DNA of 64,000 nt from Raffaelea ambrosiae (lineage: Eukaryota; Ascomycota; Sordariomycetes; Ophiostomatales; Ophiostomataceae), in assembly GCA_002778195.1 (NCBI GenBank), contig PCDI01000001.1:2182939-2246938 (forward strand), given 5' to 3'. Under the pieces are notes generated by a model. It saw nothing but the letters and a program-made list of their open reading frames with translations. It was not told where the DNA came from and did not search any database. Positions 44,412 to 55,797 of this stretch are shown piece by piece. Within the stretch, counting starts at the first letter, position 1; the number at the start of each line of letters is the position of its first letter. Made by a program: the position numbers and the translations under genes.

Positions 44412-45489
44412 ATGCCGTCCGTCAGCCCCTTGCTGCACCGACACCCCCCACCAGCAGCCGCCCATGCCCAAACAGCCTCCGCCGCCGCCGCCGCCACCAC
44501 CACCCATCTCCCGCGCCTGCTTTGTCTCCACGGCGGAGGCACCACCGCCGCCATCTTCCGCCGTCAGTGCCGGTCCCTGATCCGCGCCACGGCACCGTAT
44601 TTTCGGCTGGTGTTCGCCGACGCCCCGTACCTCGCCGGGGCGCCAGGTCCCGATGCGGCCGCGCTCGCGACGGTCTACCCACCGGCTCGCTACGGCCCGT
44701 TTCGTTGCTGGCTGCCTGGGCAGCCGGATGCCGACCACGACGACCACGACGACCACGACGACCACGACCACGACGTCCAAACAGCGGCCGCCATCGAGCG
44801 GGCCCTGTGCGACGCCATGGCGGCGGACGACGAGGCGGGCGGGCACGGCGCGTGGGTCGGCCTGCTGGGCTTCAGCCAGGGCGCCAAGGTCGCCGCGAGC
44901 GTGCTGTTCGAGACCCAAGTGCGGCGAGAGCGCGACGCGGACGTGTGGCCGTCGAGGGACGGCTTTGCCGGCGTCGACTGGCATTTTGGCGTCTTGCTGG
45001 CCGGCCGGGCGCCGCTGGTCGGTCTCAGCGAGCTCACCTTTGCGCTCGAGGGCCTCGAACGGCCGGGCGGCGGCGGTGGCGGCCGTCGGGCCCCGCCGTC
45101 CGTGGGCGCGTGCGCGCAGAACCAGCACCGCCTCCGGCTGCCGACGGTGCACGTCCATGGACGCGCCGATGCCGGCCTGCCCCTGCATCGGGCGCTGTAC
45201 GCCGACTTTGCCGTGCCTGGCACCGCCGAGCTGGTGGAGTGGGACGGCGACCACCGGGTCGCCATCCAGACCAAGGACGTCCAGCGCATTGTGCACGCCA
45301 CATTGCGGGCTGCCAAAGTAAGCAGCTCGACCCTTTTCTCGCACGGGCCGTGCTCACTGACTTTGCCGATCTGGCATGCGCTCCATTCTTTTTGGCTGAC
45401 AAGTGACCCCCCCAAAAATCCAGAGAGCTGGGGTGGTGATACACGACCGGACGGAAAGACAGGATAGGGCCGGTTGGTCTCAAACGTGA
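44412..45489 (+). CDS. FSH1-type serine hydrolase, copy 2
   Basis: Alpha/beta hydrolase related to the gene at 9.9-10.7 kb. Motifs are LCLHGGGTTAAIF, nucleophile GLLGFSQGAKVAAS, HVHGRADAG and the catalytic His in EWDGDHRVA. A likely intron (45318-45423, gtaagc...cag) separates 302 codons from a 21-residue tail beginning RAGVVIHD; unspliced, the frame ends at 45467 with an unrelated tail. The N terminus is Ala/Pro-rich, and an internal (HDD)n stretch comes from a 9-bp repeat near 44728-44772. Two FSH1 hydrolases for two NR-PKSs suggests one partner each, but this is inference. Azaphilone and citrinin clusters normally contain a single such hydrolase. Confidence 0.83.
44728..44772. repeat. 9-bp repeat (gaccacgac) in hydrolase copy 2
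   Basis: About five copies encode an Asp/His-rich insertion (DHDDHDDHDDHDHD). Confidence 0.85.
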
Positions 45490-48448
45490 ACAGCCATCCG
45501 CGTGATTTGTTTGTCCGTTTCCGAGATCAAACTGGTGGTGGTGCAATGGCGTGCAATGGCGCGTGGGGGCGATTCGGCAGCTACAGGATGCTGAACGAGG
45601 CTCTGTGAAATGCAGACGAACTCGACAAAAGCGCACATGCCATTGTTCTATACACATGCAGTGCCGTGTGTCGTCTGATGAAGACAAGCATAGCGAGGAG
45701 GAGTACCTCTTCCTTCTCTCGGTATGCTGGTCGACATTCCGGGGCCTGGGCGGCAACGTTGGAGAATGTCGGAGACTGTCAGATCAGCCCACCACTCAGA
45801 GTCACGCCTCTTTCTTTTTTGGAGCGAGTTTTGGTCCCGTGTAGCTTCTCAAGGGACTTGGATGTGCAATTGCGAGAACGTAATTATGTGTGGACGCCAT
45901 ATTTCTGCACCACTATTGATCCAAGTGGCCAATTTAAACGAGTTGCAGTTGGCAGGTGTTGTCTTGGAAATAGTCTTTTGGAATATCAAAAAATAAATAT
46001 CCAATGCTGATTTCTAACGCAATACAATGAAAATTGATATTGCTTTTTAGTCTTTGGCGAGGACAGCCTCCGTTCCAGTACATGGCATGCCTCACGGGGG
46101 TGTACCCGGCGTTGTTCCTGGGTAGCGAATTGATGGCGACGACTGTTCACGATGCTCTTGGGTGGTCTAGACGCCAATGAAGCCGCCAACGAACTACCAG
46201 TAGAGGGTACCGGCGACGGACAAATAGCGACATGGCGCCACCACGGCGTTGATCTGAAGGACCAATACGGATCCGACGGCGACCAATGCTTGGTAGCCAA
46301 TGTACACGTCCGCCCACGAATCACTCAGGCCCCCTACCACTAGTGCTGCAGCCCTAGCCTTAGTGGCCGCATTGGCCTTCTGTGGCTGCAGCTGGACATC
46401 TGAGCTAGACACGATGAGCCAGCTGTGTGTTTTGTTATGTTTTATTTTATTTTTTATTGTAGTCTTGCTGACGTGGCAGGCACGGTTCCTCTCGTCCTTC
46501 GTTCCCCGTATTGCACTAGTGGCAGTTGTCAGCTGAGGGAGATGCAAGTAGGGTTGTATGTGTGTCCTTTGCTGAGAACGCCGTAGCCGGCTAGGACTGC
46601 ATGCTCACCAGAGCGGCCGAGCGAGAACGACGATGATTCGCAGAAAGGCGCCGCCATCGTTCGGGCCCTTTTTTTCATTGGCCCGGCCTGTGTCAGCCGC
46701 GCGGCCGATCGGCTTGCCTGGAAGGCCATCATTTGCTGTCGCTGTATCTTTTACCGCTAGAATAGGGGAAGCAGGAGGCATTGCGCCTCTTTGGGTATCG
46801 GGGTAGGGCAGCCTGGCCTGTCGGGTCATCACACTGTCTAGAAAGTAGAAACATGAACTTCTTGTGAAGTTGGCAACAATTGACTCAACCAAACTAGAGG
46901 CCAACCGGCAGGGGAGGCCCAAGCTCTTTGTCACGATATTGGGAGGTTTCGGTAGGTGGAACTTCCCTGTTCCGTATGAGTGGACGAAGAGCACTAATGC
47001 ATGCCGGTGGCGCAATCGGTCTCCTCTCTCAGTACACTCGGGATTCCCATGCACTGCAGAACTGCAGAGCTGCAAAACTGCAACACTGCAACGATCCAGA
47101 CATCCCACACCCCATTGAGGCATTCCTGTCGTGTTTGTTGTTTCCCACGGTATTTAGCAACTTGCACCGGTGGGCAGCTGTGGACAAGTCGCATCTATGG
47201 CGGCGCCTGTGAGATACGACAAACCCCGCTGCAGGATCACCGCAGTAGACATTCGTATGCGTGTCGACGAGTCGCCGTCAGTGTGTGGATCGGGACGAAC
47301 GCACGCGTCGCGGGGTGTGTCAGGATCGTTGCCGCGGGGCCATGACTTCCGGAAGGATTCCGACGTCCGGTGGGTGCGGGTGCCTTCCGCATCAACGAGG
47401 CTTGGTCCGCAAGACCGCAACGCGCCTTCCTCAAATTGACAATGTGGTACGTATTGTCGTCAAAAGCTTAGCGTACGATACGCCGCGTATGGTTAGCTGG
47501 AGCCCCCACCCAGCGGCCCTTCCCTTGCCTAGGGCTAGCCATGCGCTCTCTCTCTCTCTCTCTCTTTAGTGCGTTTGCTACAGACTTGGCTTTCCGTCTT
47601 TTCTCCTTATAATGCATGCACCTTCATGACTACGCTCCCACAGACTTCCTTCTGCCTACTTCACGTTTACGAAGCTTCGAGTCCGCTTTCTACACGACGA
47701 GACGCTTCCAATCAAATCAACGAGCACCTCCGTTTTCATCAGGGTATCAAAGCGACATCACTAGTCACGGAACCTCGCCACCACCTCTGGACAACGACGC
47801 ACTACACAACAAGACAGGCGCGAAGGATCACTCGGGGTGATGGAGAGGAGTCGCAGACTCCTACGCTACAGCTATGCCTCTTCCAGTTTTTTATTGTTTG
47901 ATTTTTTGTACTATCTCTTCATGGACTGCGAAGGATCGTCAGCAACTGGGCAGTGTTGCATGCTGACGTGGGATAGACCCCGCTCTCAGTGCCGGGGTTT
48001 CTCTCGCCTTCGACCTGCTGTACACTTGTCTTCCTCCTGTCCTCCCGTCTCCATCACGGCATGTGTATCCAACAGTCGTTTTCCTCTAATGGAATGGTTG
48101 ACTTTGCTGGATACACAAAGCTTACAGGGCGAAGATAACACAGCTGCAGATCTGCAGTTCCATAGGAAGCGGAAGAATCCTTCGTAGTTCTCAGCCTCAA
48201 GCAGGCCGGCCGCCCTCCTCGGATGAGAGGTGGCCTGCGAGGGGGCATGAGCCGTACCTGCTCGTGCTGTCGTTCTGTCGTGCTGTCGTGCCGCCGTGCT
48301 TCTTCTACCGCTGCTGCGATACTTAAGCTGGTTGGTTGCGCTGTACGCCCCCACCCCCCTTCCCTCCCCCGTCGCCGTCCCCGAAACCACAGAAACAGGA
48401 GATTGGACGGAGCCGTCCTTCCCGCACGCTACACGGACACGCTGAAGA
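45490..48448. other. 3-kb region without recognised genes
   Basis: Frames of 80-170 codons occur, but none has domain support. One minus-strand frame (46194-46547) has a hydrophobic half resembling two membrane segments and could be a relic of a membrane-protein gene. Other features are an actgcaga-type short repeat near 47055-47092, a (CT)n tract near 47548-47567, and T-rich runs. The last 300 bases are the 5' flank of the AflR-type regulator. Confidence 0.45.
47548..47567. repeat. (CT)n microsatellite
   Basis: About ten uninterrupted CT dinucleotides in non-coding DNA. Confidence 0.9.
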
Positions 48449-50635
48449 ATGTTGGCTGTCCACGGCATGGCGCACCAACACCCCCCCGCGACGCACGTCA
48501 AATTCCGCTCGTCGTGCGATGCCTGCCTCCGCACCAAGGTCAAGTGCAGCCAGACCAAGCCGTCGTGCGCACGATGCCTCCGGCATGGCCACAAGTGTGT
48601 CTATAGCCAGTACCGCAAGATCGGTCGACCAGCCCTCAAGGCCGCTGCGGCTGCCTCCGGTGCCGTCTCTGCGGCGGCCACGACCACCGGCACCGCCGGC
48701 CCCACCAGCTCGGCTGTGCCCCTGCTCCCGGTCCAGTCGCCCGGGAAACAGCGGCATTGGCAGCAACGGCAGCAACAGCAACGACGGCTCCCACAGCGGC
48801 CGCATCGGACTGCAACGCAAACCGAGCCCGCCGTCGCCGCCGACTACCGGTCCCTCGCCGAGAACCAGTCGCCTCGCCAAGATATGCAAACACCACCACA
48901 GGCCCGACCCCTGGCCCAGCACCACGCCCCCGACCACGCGGACAACACGCTGATCGTCACACCCCCGCCACAGACCTTTCACACAGACGATGTCTATGTC
49001 GGGGACGCGGCGGCGCTCGGCGGAGACGCCGCCATGGCCATGGGCATGGGTGGCCGCATCGACTATGGCATGGGCCCCATGGACTGGTCCGATCTGGACA
49101 GCATGCTCGACTTCTCCGTGGCCGGCGGCGGCGGCGAGAACACCACCATCACCACCGCCCACCCGTCCTGCCCGCTCCCGATGGACGACATGTTTGTCTT
49201 GGACGCAGCCAACCCGATCCGTCTGTCGCCGGCGACCATTTCGTACGGCGGCGACGGCCTTGACGTCCCCGCAGCGGCCCGGCATACCTGGCCGTCGTCC
49301 TCGCCCCTGTCGGACGGCCTCTCCTCGACACGCGGCGAGGGCCGCCGCGTCCGCTCCCACCCTCGCCATGGCAACGCCACGTCCAAGGCATCGCCCTGTG
49401 ACGCGCTGGCGTCGTCATCACCGGCACCCGAGCCCCAGCCCGCCGTGGACGGGCCGTGGCCGCCGCGGACACGACGGCCGAGCAGCAAGGCCCTCCCCCC
49501 ACCCACCACCATCGCCACCGCTGACCTGTCGCGCACCAACTTTTTCCGCGCGCGCGAGCCGGCGCCCGCCACGACCACGAAAACGTCGCTCTCTGCGGCG
49601 GGCCGCTCCGGCACCAGCGGCGGCGGTGGCGGCGGTGGCAGCGGTGGCAGCGGTGGGACCTCCCGCTGCCGGCGGCGCTGCCACGTCGACCTGACCAAGC
49701 AGCTGGCCTGCATCAGCGAGTGCCAGAGCCGCCACGACGACGGCGTCCCGGGCGGCCACCTCAGCAGCAGCAGCAGCAGCAGCAGTGCCGCCACCCTGGA
49801 CACGCTGCTCGCGCTGGACCACCGCGTGCGCGCCACGCGCGCTGCCGTCATCCGCTGCCCCGTCTGCGTCGGCCGTGGCCGCTGCGGCCAGACGCTCCTG
49901 CTGCTGACCATGGTCGTCAGCAACCTGCTCGGCCTCTTCGAGAGCGGCTGCGCGCCCACCACGGCCATCACGGCCACCACGGCCACCATGTCCAACGACA
50001 AGTCCAATGACGTCAGTTGTAGCACCAGCACCAACACTAGCAGCCTCCGTGGGAGCTGTCACAGCAGCCGTAGCAGCTGGTGCGACTCGGCCCTGGGCAC
50101 ATTTGCCTCGTCCTCGTCGTCGTCGTCGTCGTCGTCGCTGTCGTCATTCGCTACGACTTCCCTGTCTGTCGGCACGGGCGACAGCAGCAGCTACAACTCC
50201 CATCACAGCCACAATGCACCACCACCACCACCACCACAACCACCGCCACCCCCTCCGCCGCCGAGCGGCCTTCGTCTCGGGCTGCGCACTCCCTGCCCCC
50301 TGGCCGTGGGCGACGTGCGGCTGAGCACGACCGTGCAGCGCGCCTTCGGCCGCCGCCTGCTGCGTCTGTACCTGGATCGTCAGCGCGATGCGCTCGTACA
50401 GCTGGCGCAGGTACAGGCACAGGCCGGCAGCGAGGCCAGCAGCGAGGCCGGCAGCGAGGACGTGAACGACAAGCTCACGCGCAAACTGCTCGAGGACGTG
50501 CGGCGCCGTGTCGAGCGTCTGTGCGGCTACCTGGCCCTGACCGAGGGGGAGAAGCCGGACGCCGGGCCGGACACCGAGCCGGCCGGCCGCATCCTCGTCT
50601 GTGCGCGTCTGGACGTGGACGCGAGCCACGGGTGA
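48449..50635 (+). CDS. AflR-type Zn(2)-Cys(6) transcription factor
   Basis: Intronless, 728 residues. The zinc cluster is close to the N terminus: C-DA-C-LRTKVK-C-SQTKPS-C-AR-C-LRHGHK-C (CX2CX6CX6CX2CX6C, residues about 23-49), followed by the basic YRKIGRP linker seen in AflR homologues. The C-terminal third carries the AflR regulatory pattern: KQLACISECQSRH, DTLLALDHRVRATRAAVIRC, a CPVCVGRGRCGQTLLLL cluster, and CPLAVGDVRLSTTVQRAF. Long low-complexity tracts (Ser, Gly, Pro/His runs) separate the two. AflR-type proteins are pathway-specific activators that often bind TCG-N5-CGA; the one at 41.3 kb shares the C-terminal domain only. This is the best candidate for the cluster's main regulator. 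Confidence 0.87.
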   Translation: MLAVHGMAHQHPPATHVKFRSSCDACLRTKVKCSQTKPSCARCLRHGHKCVYSQYRKIGRPALKAAAAASGAVSAAATTTGTAGPTSSAVPLLPVQSPGKQRHWQQRQQQQRRLPQRPHRTATQTEPAVAADYRSLAENQSPRQDMQTPPQARPLAQHHAPDHADNTLIVTPPPQTFHTDDVYVGDAAALGGDAAMAMGMGGRIDYGMGPMDWSDLDSMLDFSVAGGGGENTTITTAHPSCPLPMDDMFVLDAANPIRLSPATISYGGDGLDVPAAARHTWPSSSPLSDGLSSTRGEGRRVRSHPRHGNATSKASPCDALASSSPAPEPQPAVDGPWPPRTRRPSSKALPPPTTIATADLSRTNFFRAREPAPATTTKTSLSAAGRSGTSGGGGGGGSGGSGGTSRCRRRCHVDLTKQLACISECQSRHDDGVPGGHLSSSSSSSSAATLDTLLALDHRVRATRAAVIRCPVCVGRGRCGQTLLLLTMVVSNLLGLFESGCAPTTAITATTATMSNDKSNDVSCSTSTNTSSLRGSCHSSRSSWCDSALGTFASSSSSSSSSSLSSFATTSLSVGTGDSSSYNSHHSHNAPPPPPPQPPPPPPPPSGLRLGLRTPCPLAVGDVRLSTTVQRAFGRRLLRLYLDRQRDALVQLAQVQAQAGSEASSEAGSEDVNDKLTRKLLEDVRRRVERLCGYLALTEGEKPDAGPDTEPAGRILVCARLDVDASHG

Positions 50636-51610
50636 GAATCTTTAGGGGGGGGGTTGTCTTTGCAAGTTCTTTCCTGCTCTGATTTATTTCGTCCACCATG
50701 TTACGATGTCTTTTCTCCTTTATCGCCCTGGTCCAGGTGTGGGGTGGCTCTTGCTGACGACTGATGGAAGCTATCACCTATACGTAAAACACAAAAGATA
50801 GAGTTTACTATAATTAGAAAAAATCTATTTTGTTTCCGTCTTCCAACAACTTGAGGAGACTCAAGAGTTTGTGAACAAATCCTGCATATTCAGACCAGCA
50901 TGGGAACAAGACAACAGCAGTGCAAGGGGTCATAGGTACGAGCAGGAGGTATACAAGCACGGAGATTCCATGTTGGTCTGCTATTGGTATAGAAAAGTAG
51001 GGCAGTGGTGGTTTGCAATGCCAACTTTTTCCATGTGTCAATATGGGTTACCAAGCAGACCAATGACTAACACAGTGACATTTAGACATAGATGACTTAC
51101 AGTGGCTGTGAACAATGCAGGAACCCTGCCATCCAAACTGGCCCCCTTGATGACCCAGGACAGAGATTATTAATTCAACGAAAGCCTTCCAACCGGGTTG
51201 TAGGCTCAACAAAGTCCGGGGTAGAATCCTGACCAACGCGGACGATCCCTGTCGCAACCGGAATCCAACCGGCATTCGGAATACAGGATCCACTTGCATT
51301 GGGGCGACCGCACACGGAAGCCAGGGGATCCCCGTGTCTGGCTTTTTGTCTTGCTGTTCTTGTTTTCGGTCAATCATTCATCTTCCTGTTTGGGGGAGAT
51401 TGCACACGAAGAAAACACCTGCAGTCGCCTGTCCACTGTCCAACGTCATTTCCAAGAAAACAAACACGGAGCCCACCTTCCCATAAAAGCCACAATAAGA
51501 CGAGCATTACTACACTGATACCCAAACGAGAAAGAACAAACTCCCGTACCAACACGACTCGCTTCGACGCATTTCCCACCATTCCATTCTTCTCTCTCGC
51601 CAAGACCATC
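50636..51610. other. Intergenic region with dispersed repeat, promoter of the enoyl reductase
   Basis: AT-rich first half (3' flank of the regulator); the second half contains the dispersed repeat copy B and a TATA-like ataaaag near 51483, about 125 bp before the enoyl reductase start. No gene recognised. Confidence 0.5.
51218..51282. repeat. Dispersed repeat copy B, with CGG-N7-CCG core
   Basis: Bases 51256-51282 are identical to 24605-24631, with weaker similarity upstream. This copy ends about 330 bp before the enoyl reductase start codon. Confidence 0.65.
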
Positions 51611-52720
51611 ATGTCCGACACCCCAGTGAACCAAGCGGCCTGGATGTCTGCGCCGCAGGTGTCGCCGCTCGAGGTCGGCCCGGCCCCGTACCCGACGCCG
51701 GGTCCGGGCCAGCTCGTCATCCAGAACGCTGCTCTCGGCGTCAACCCCATCGACTTTCTCAAGCAGATGCTCGGCGGCGCCATCCTCGGCCACATCACCT
51801 ACCCCGTGGTCATTGGCGAGGACGTGGCCGGCACCGTCGTGGCTGTCGGCGGCAGCAGCAGCCGCTTTCGCGTGGGCGACCGTGTCGTGGCCATTGCCGC
51901 GGCCCTGACCTCCAACGACGCCGCCGAGGGCGGCTTCCAGCTCTACACGCTCGCCCGCGAGTGGCTGACCGTCCCGCTGCCCGCGCACGTCACCTTTGCG
52001 CAGGCCTGCGCCCTGCCGCTGGCCCTCCTCACGGCCGGCGTCGGCCTCTTCAGCCCGGACTACCTCGGCCTGGACCTGCCCCAGGTGGGGCCGGCCACAG
52101 CGACGGCTTCTGCTGTTTCTGCTTCTTCTGCGACTCCTGCGCCGCCTCCCTCCCGCGTGGTCATCGTGGCCGGCGCCGCGTCGGCCGTGGGCGGCACCGC
52201 GATCCAGCTGGCCAGGGCCGCCGGCTACGACGTCGTCTCGACGTCGTCGCCCGCCAACTTTGCGCTGGCCCAGCGTCTGGGCGCCTCCCAGGTCTTTGAC
52301 TACGCGAGCGGCACCATCGCCGACGACCTGGCCGCCGCCGTCCTCGGCCGCGAGCTGTGCGGCTGCTACGCCCTCGGCGACGACACGGCCGACGTGTTTG
52401 CCACCGTCATCGCCCGGCACAAGGCCGACGGCCGGGCGCCCACGTGCACGCTCATTGCCCGCGCCGAGGGTAAGCACAGCGTGGACGAGGCCGCCACGGG
52501 CATCCAGGTCAAGTTTGTCGTCAGCGGCCCGGTCGGCGTCGGCCCCGACTCCCCCGTGCGGCCCATCATTGAGGACTTTTTGCCCACGGCGCTGGAGACG
52601 AAGCAGTTTGTGCCGACGCCGGAGCCGCTGGTGGTGGGCCAGGGACTGGACAAGCTCCAGGAGGCGTTTGATGTTCGCAAGAAGGGCGTCTCGGCCAAGA
52701 AGGTTGTTGTGACGCTGTAG
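51611..52720 (+). CDS. Trans-acting enoyl reductase (zinc-less MDR family)
   Basis: Intronless, 369 residues, the normal size for stand-alone enoyl reductases such as LovC-type proteins or MrPigH of azaphilone clusters. Sequence order: N-terminal GroES-like fold with PYPTPGPGQLVIQNAALGVNPIDF, then PVVIGEDVAGTVVAVG, and an NADPH-binding Rossmann segment VVIVAGAASAVGGTAIQLAR. The cysteine zinc ligands of classic alcohol dehydrogenases are absent. The start MSDTPVNQA follows a CCATC context and fits the family. Likely substrate: enoyl thioesters bound to the HR-PKS at the right end, or a product double bond. An Ala/Ser/Pro-rich insert (residues about 160-180) is a species-specific embellishment. 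Confidence 0.87.
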   Translation: MSDTPVNQAAWMSAPQVSPLEVGPAPYPTPGPGQLVIQNAALGVNPIDFLKQMLGGAILGHITYPVVIGEDVAGTVVAVGGSSSRFRVGDRVVAIAAALTSNDAAEGGFQLYTLAREWLTVPLPAHVTFAQACALPLALLTAGVGLFSPDYLGLDLPQVGPATATASAVSASSATPAPPPSRVVIVAGAASAVGGTAIQLARAAGYDVVSTSSPANFALAQRLGASQVFDYASGTIADDLAAAVLGRELCGCYALGDDTADVFATVIARHKADGRAPTCTLIARAEGKHSVDEAATGIQVKFVVSGPVGVGPDSPVRPIIEDFLPTALETKQFVPTPEPLVVGQGLDKLQEAFDVRKKGVSAKKVVVTL

Positions 52721-53149
52721 GAGATGGCGCGTCGGGAAACAACTAGATTGGGTGTGTAGCAAAGAAGCTTTAGCACGAGTATCGCTGTTGTTTATGGTTA
52801 TCGATAGAAATGGGACAAATTCGTACAAGTGTAAAATGCTTGCTCCGGGAAACTGGGACAAAGAGTCTCGATACTGCGCACGTGGGCCTTATAACTAGAA
52901 TACTTGTTTGTCTTTCATTCACCTATTCAATCCATCTAATACAACTAGTGCTACTACTCAACTTTTGTATGCCAAATTCCCCTGGATTCCCCGTACCCCA
53001 AATATGCTTAATAATTAATAAATGTATATCAAAATGGTATCGTGCCAAACTAGATACTCCTACTACTGATGAAGTGCTCAGATTCTTCCCGCTTTCTGAT
53101 TTGATTGTTTTGTCTCTTCCCCCCTTTTTTTGTTTTCGTTTTTCACGCC
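52721..53149. other. Spacer between convergent enoyl reductase and MFS exporter
   Basis: AT-rich, presumably both 3' flanks. No gene seen. Confidence 0.5.
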
Positions 53150-55090
53150 TCACACGACAGCCGGCTGGACGGTCTCGCTTTTCTCCTCCTCACTCACAGA
53201 GCGCGACGTCTTGATCTCCTGGAGCTTCTTGGCCACGCGGATGTCCTTCCAGCCCAATCCGGTGCCAAATACAAACGTGGCCACACACAGACCGACACCC
53301 AGGTACATCACATGGCTGATGGCCACGGTGTAGCACTCCAGCGCCGCCACCAGCTGGTCGCCCTGCACGAGCTGCCGGATCGAGGTGGCGCCCGTGTCGA
53401 CGATGATGGCTGGGTCCACGCCGATCTCGGCGATGCGCCGCTGGAGTTCCTGCCGCAGGCCGTTGGTGAAGACGGCGTTGGAGGCCACGAGTCCGGTGGC
53501 GGCGCCGATGGCCTGGGAGAAGAGGCCGATGGTCATGGCGATGGGGATCTGCGGTGCCGGGACAACGTTCTGGATGGCCATGAAAGGCTGGGAGACGTTA
53601 GGAAACAGAAAGCAAACAAGGCGGTACTGGACAGCGGGAAAAGGACCCTACCACAGAGATCATACTGCCACTGCCGACGCCGTAGACGATCTGGTAGCCG
53701 ATCCACTTGGCCGCCGGCGTGTCGGGCTTGAGCATCGACATGAGCCCGTAGCCGACCGCGGCGAGGGCGGCACCGCCGAGGTTCCAGGGAAGATAATAAC
53801 CGAGTTTCTCCGCTGTGGCAGGTTAGCAAGGGGCCACCGTTGCGATCGACCAGAACAGACCAGGGACGGGTGAGCGCCATGTGCCAAGGCAGAACCCCCC
53901 CGACGAACTCACTCATCACGCCGGAGACAATGGTAAACGTAAGCAGGCTGATCGTGGTGGGCAGAATGTGCACACCGCTCATCACGGGCGAGTTGCCGTG
54001 CACGGTCTGGAAGTACATGGCCAGGTAGTACTCGGCGGCCAGGACGGCCCCCAGCAGAAAGAACAGGGTGGCCCCCGCGGACCAGATGATCTTGGTCTGC
54101 AGCATGGCCAGCGGGATCATGGCGCCGTCGCCCTGGCGGCGCTCCCAGACGAGGAAGACGAGGACCGTGACGCCGCCGCCGACCAGCAGGCCGATGACCA
54201 CGGAGCTGTTCCACGGGTGCAGCGTGCCGCCGTACTGCAGGCCCAGCAGGATCATGACGGCGGCGGGGCTGATCAGCAGGAAGCCGGGCAGGTCCAGCGA
54301 CTTGATGGCGGTGCCGACGACCTCGAGGGGGGGCCGTTTCGTGGTCACCTCGGGGATGCGCGACAGGACCAGGAACAGCATGAAGGCGCCGCCCAGGGGG
54401 AGGTTGATATAGAAGCCTGGGGGGTGTGAGCCGAGAAAAGAAACAGAAGAGCAGCAGTACACAAAAGGGGGGGGGGGACGTACACCATCGCCAGGACACA
54501 TATTCACTAAAGACGCCGCCCAGAATCGGCCCCAGGGCAATGCCCAGCTGGCCGATGCCCATGTTCATGCCCAGCGCCTTGGCCTGCTTGCGCGGCGGCA
54601 GCACACACGAGATGACGGTCAGCGCGCCGGTGCCGATGCCGGACGCGCCGGCGCCGGCGACGGCGCGGCCGACAATGAACATGGGCGAGGACACGGCGGC
54701 GCCGGCAATGGCGGACCCGAGCTCAAAGATGAGAAAAAACACGAGGTACGTCCACTTGGTGTTGAAGTGGCTAAAGATCTTGCCGGCCAGCGGCTGGACG
54801 GCGGCGTTGCCGAGCTGGTAGGCGCCGCCGTACCAGCCAATGTCGACCAGCGAGTTGAAGCGCTGGGTGATGACAGGCGACGCGGTGGCGACGATGCAGG
54901 TGTCGAGGAACATGAGGAAGTAGCCGACGGTCACCGGCACCAGGACGGACCAGAGGGCGACGCCCGAGAGGTACCGCGACTCGTCCTCCTCCACGTCGTC
55001 GGCGGCGGCAGCAGCGTGCGCAGGGCGGTCCATCACGGAGACCTCCCTGGAAGAGAGAGTCCCGTCCGACGTGTCCTCCTGCGAATGCAT
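53150..55090 (-). CDS. MFS drug/metabolite exporter, 14-TM DHA2 type
   Basis: Four exons on the minus strand, 55090-54484, 54416-53913, 53812-53652 and 53587-53150, giving 569 residues; each splice keeps frame and rebuilds WRWCFYINLPLGG at the first junction. Topology is typical of 14-span DHA2 transporters: a 45-residue acidic N-terminal tail, then VLVPVTVGYFLMFLDTCIVATASP as the first span and the antiporter motif C region GQLGIALGPILGGVFSEYVSW. Fungal secondary-metabolite clusters commonly encode this type for export or self-protection. Substrate would be the cluster product, by location only. Confidence 0.92.
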
Positions 55091-55797
55091 GTTGCTGTGT
55101 TGGCCGTGACTGGTGGGCTGGCTTTTTTAGTGGTGATAGTGGTGGTGGTGGCGGTGGGAGCTAATTATGGCAGTTATGGCAAGTCTGTCGGGCCTGTTAT
55201 ACTTAGAGAACAGAATATTGCCCACCTTTCCAGCTTGTTTCAAAAAAAGACCAAGACTATGCTCAGACAGGAAGCAAGAAGAGAGAGGGAGGGAATCTGA
55301 GATCGAAGTGGGATCATTTGTTTGGAGCCAGCCGGGCCGTGTAAGTGACAGGACCGGAATGTGAATGCCGGTCGGACCCACTCAGACCCAACCAGGCAGG
55401 AACGCTGCCCCAACGGCACGGAATCCCGTCCGCGACGGCACAAGGTAAGCCTCTTATTTAATCAGCGAGGAACGCCTGGGCATGGCAGTGCGCAAATGAG
55501 ATGAATGGGTCATACGGGGCGCGAGAAAGGGGAGGGGGGGTCTTTCGTTGTATTCAGGCATGGGTCATGGTTGTGGCTGTTGTAGCACGCACTGTACACG
55601 CATTTGGAGACAGCCTGCAAGGAGTGTCGAGGCAAGCACCCCCAAGACTCGGGTTTGAAAAGAAGGGAAAGAAACACTGAACTTTGTGGGTCTATTGAGG
55701 GCAAAGCAAGAAAACTGGTATCTACATGGGAGTCATCTGTGAAAGAAAATCGAGGTCCATCCATCGTCGTAGACAGCCAACATTGGACCGCTCGCGT
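55091..55797. other. Upstream region of the MFS gene and 3' flank of the third zinc-cluster regulator
   Basis: Both neighbours are on the minus strand. A candidate zinc-cluster site is listed separately. No gene seen. Confidence 0.5.
55352..55373. promoter_or_regulatory. Candidate Zn2Cys6 site, inverted repeat CGG-N10-CCG
   Basis: Arms gaccgg and ccggtc are exact reverse complements around ten bases, 260-285 bp upstream of the MFS start. The 10-mer GAATGCCGGT within it also occurs, inverted, in the two dispersed-repeat copies at 24.6 and 51.3 kb. Confidence 0.45.

Noticed and set aside
46605..47123. 172-codon minus-strand frame in the 45.5-48.4 kb region
   Set aside because: Low-complexity Cys/Ser/Val start derived from a short DNA repeat, and no family resemblance.
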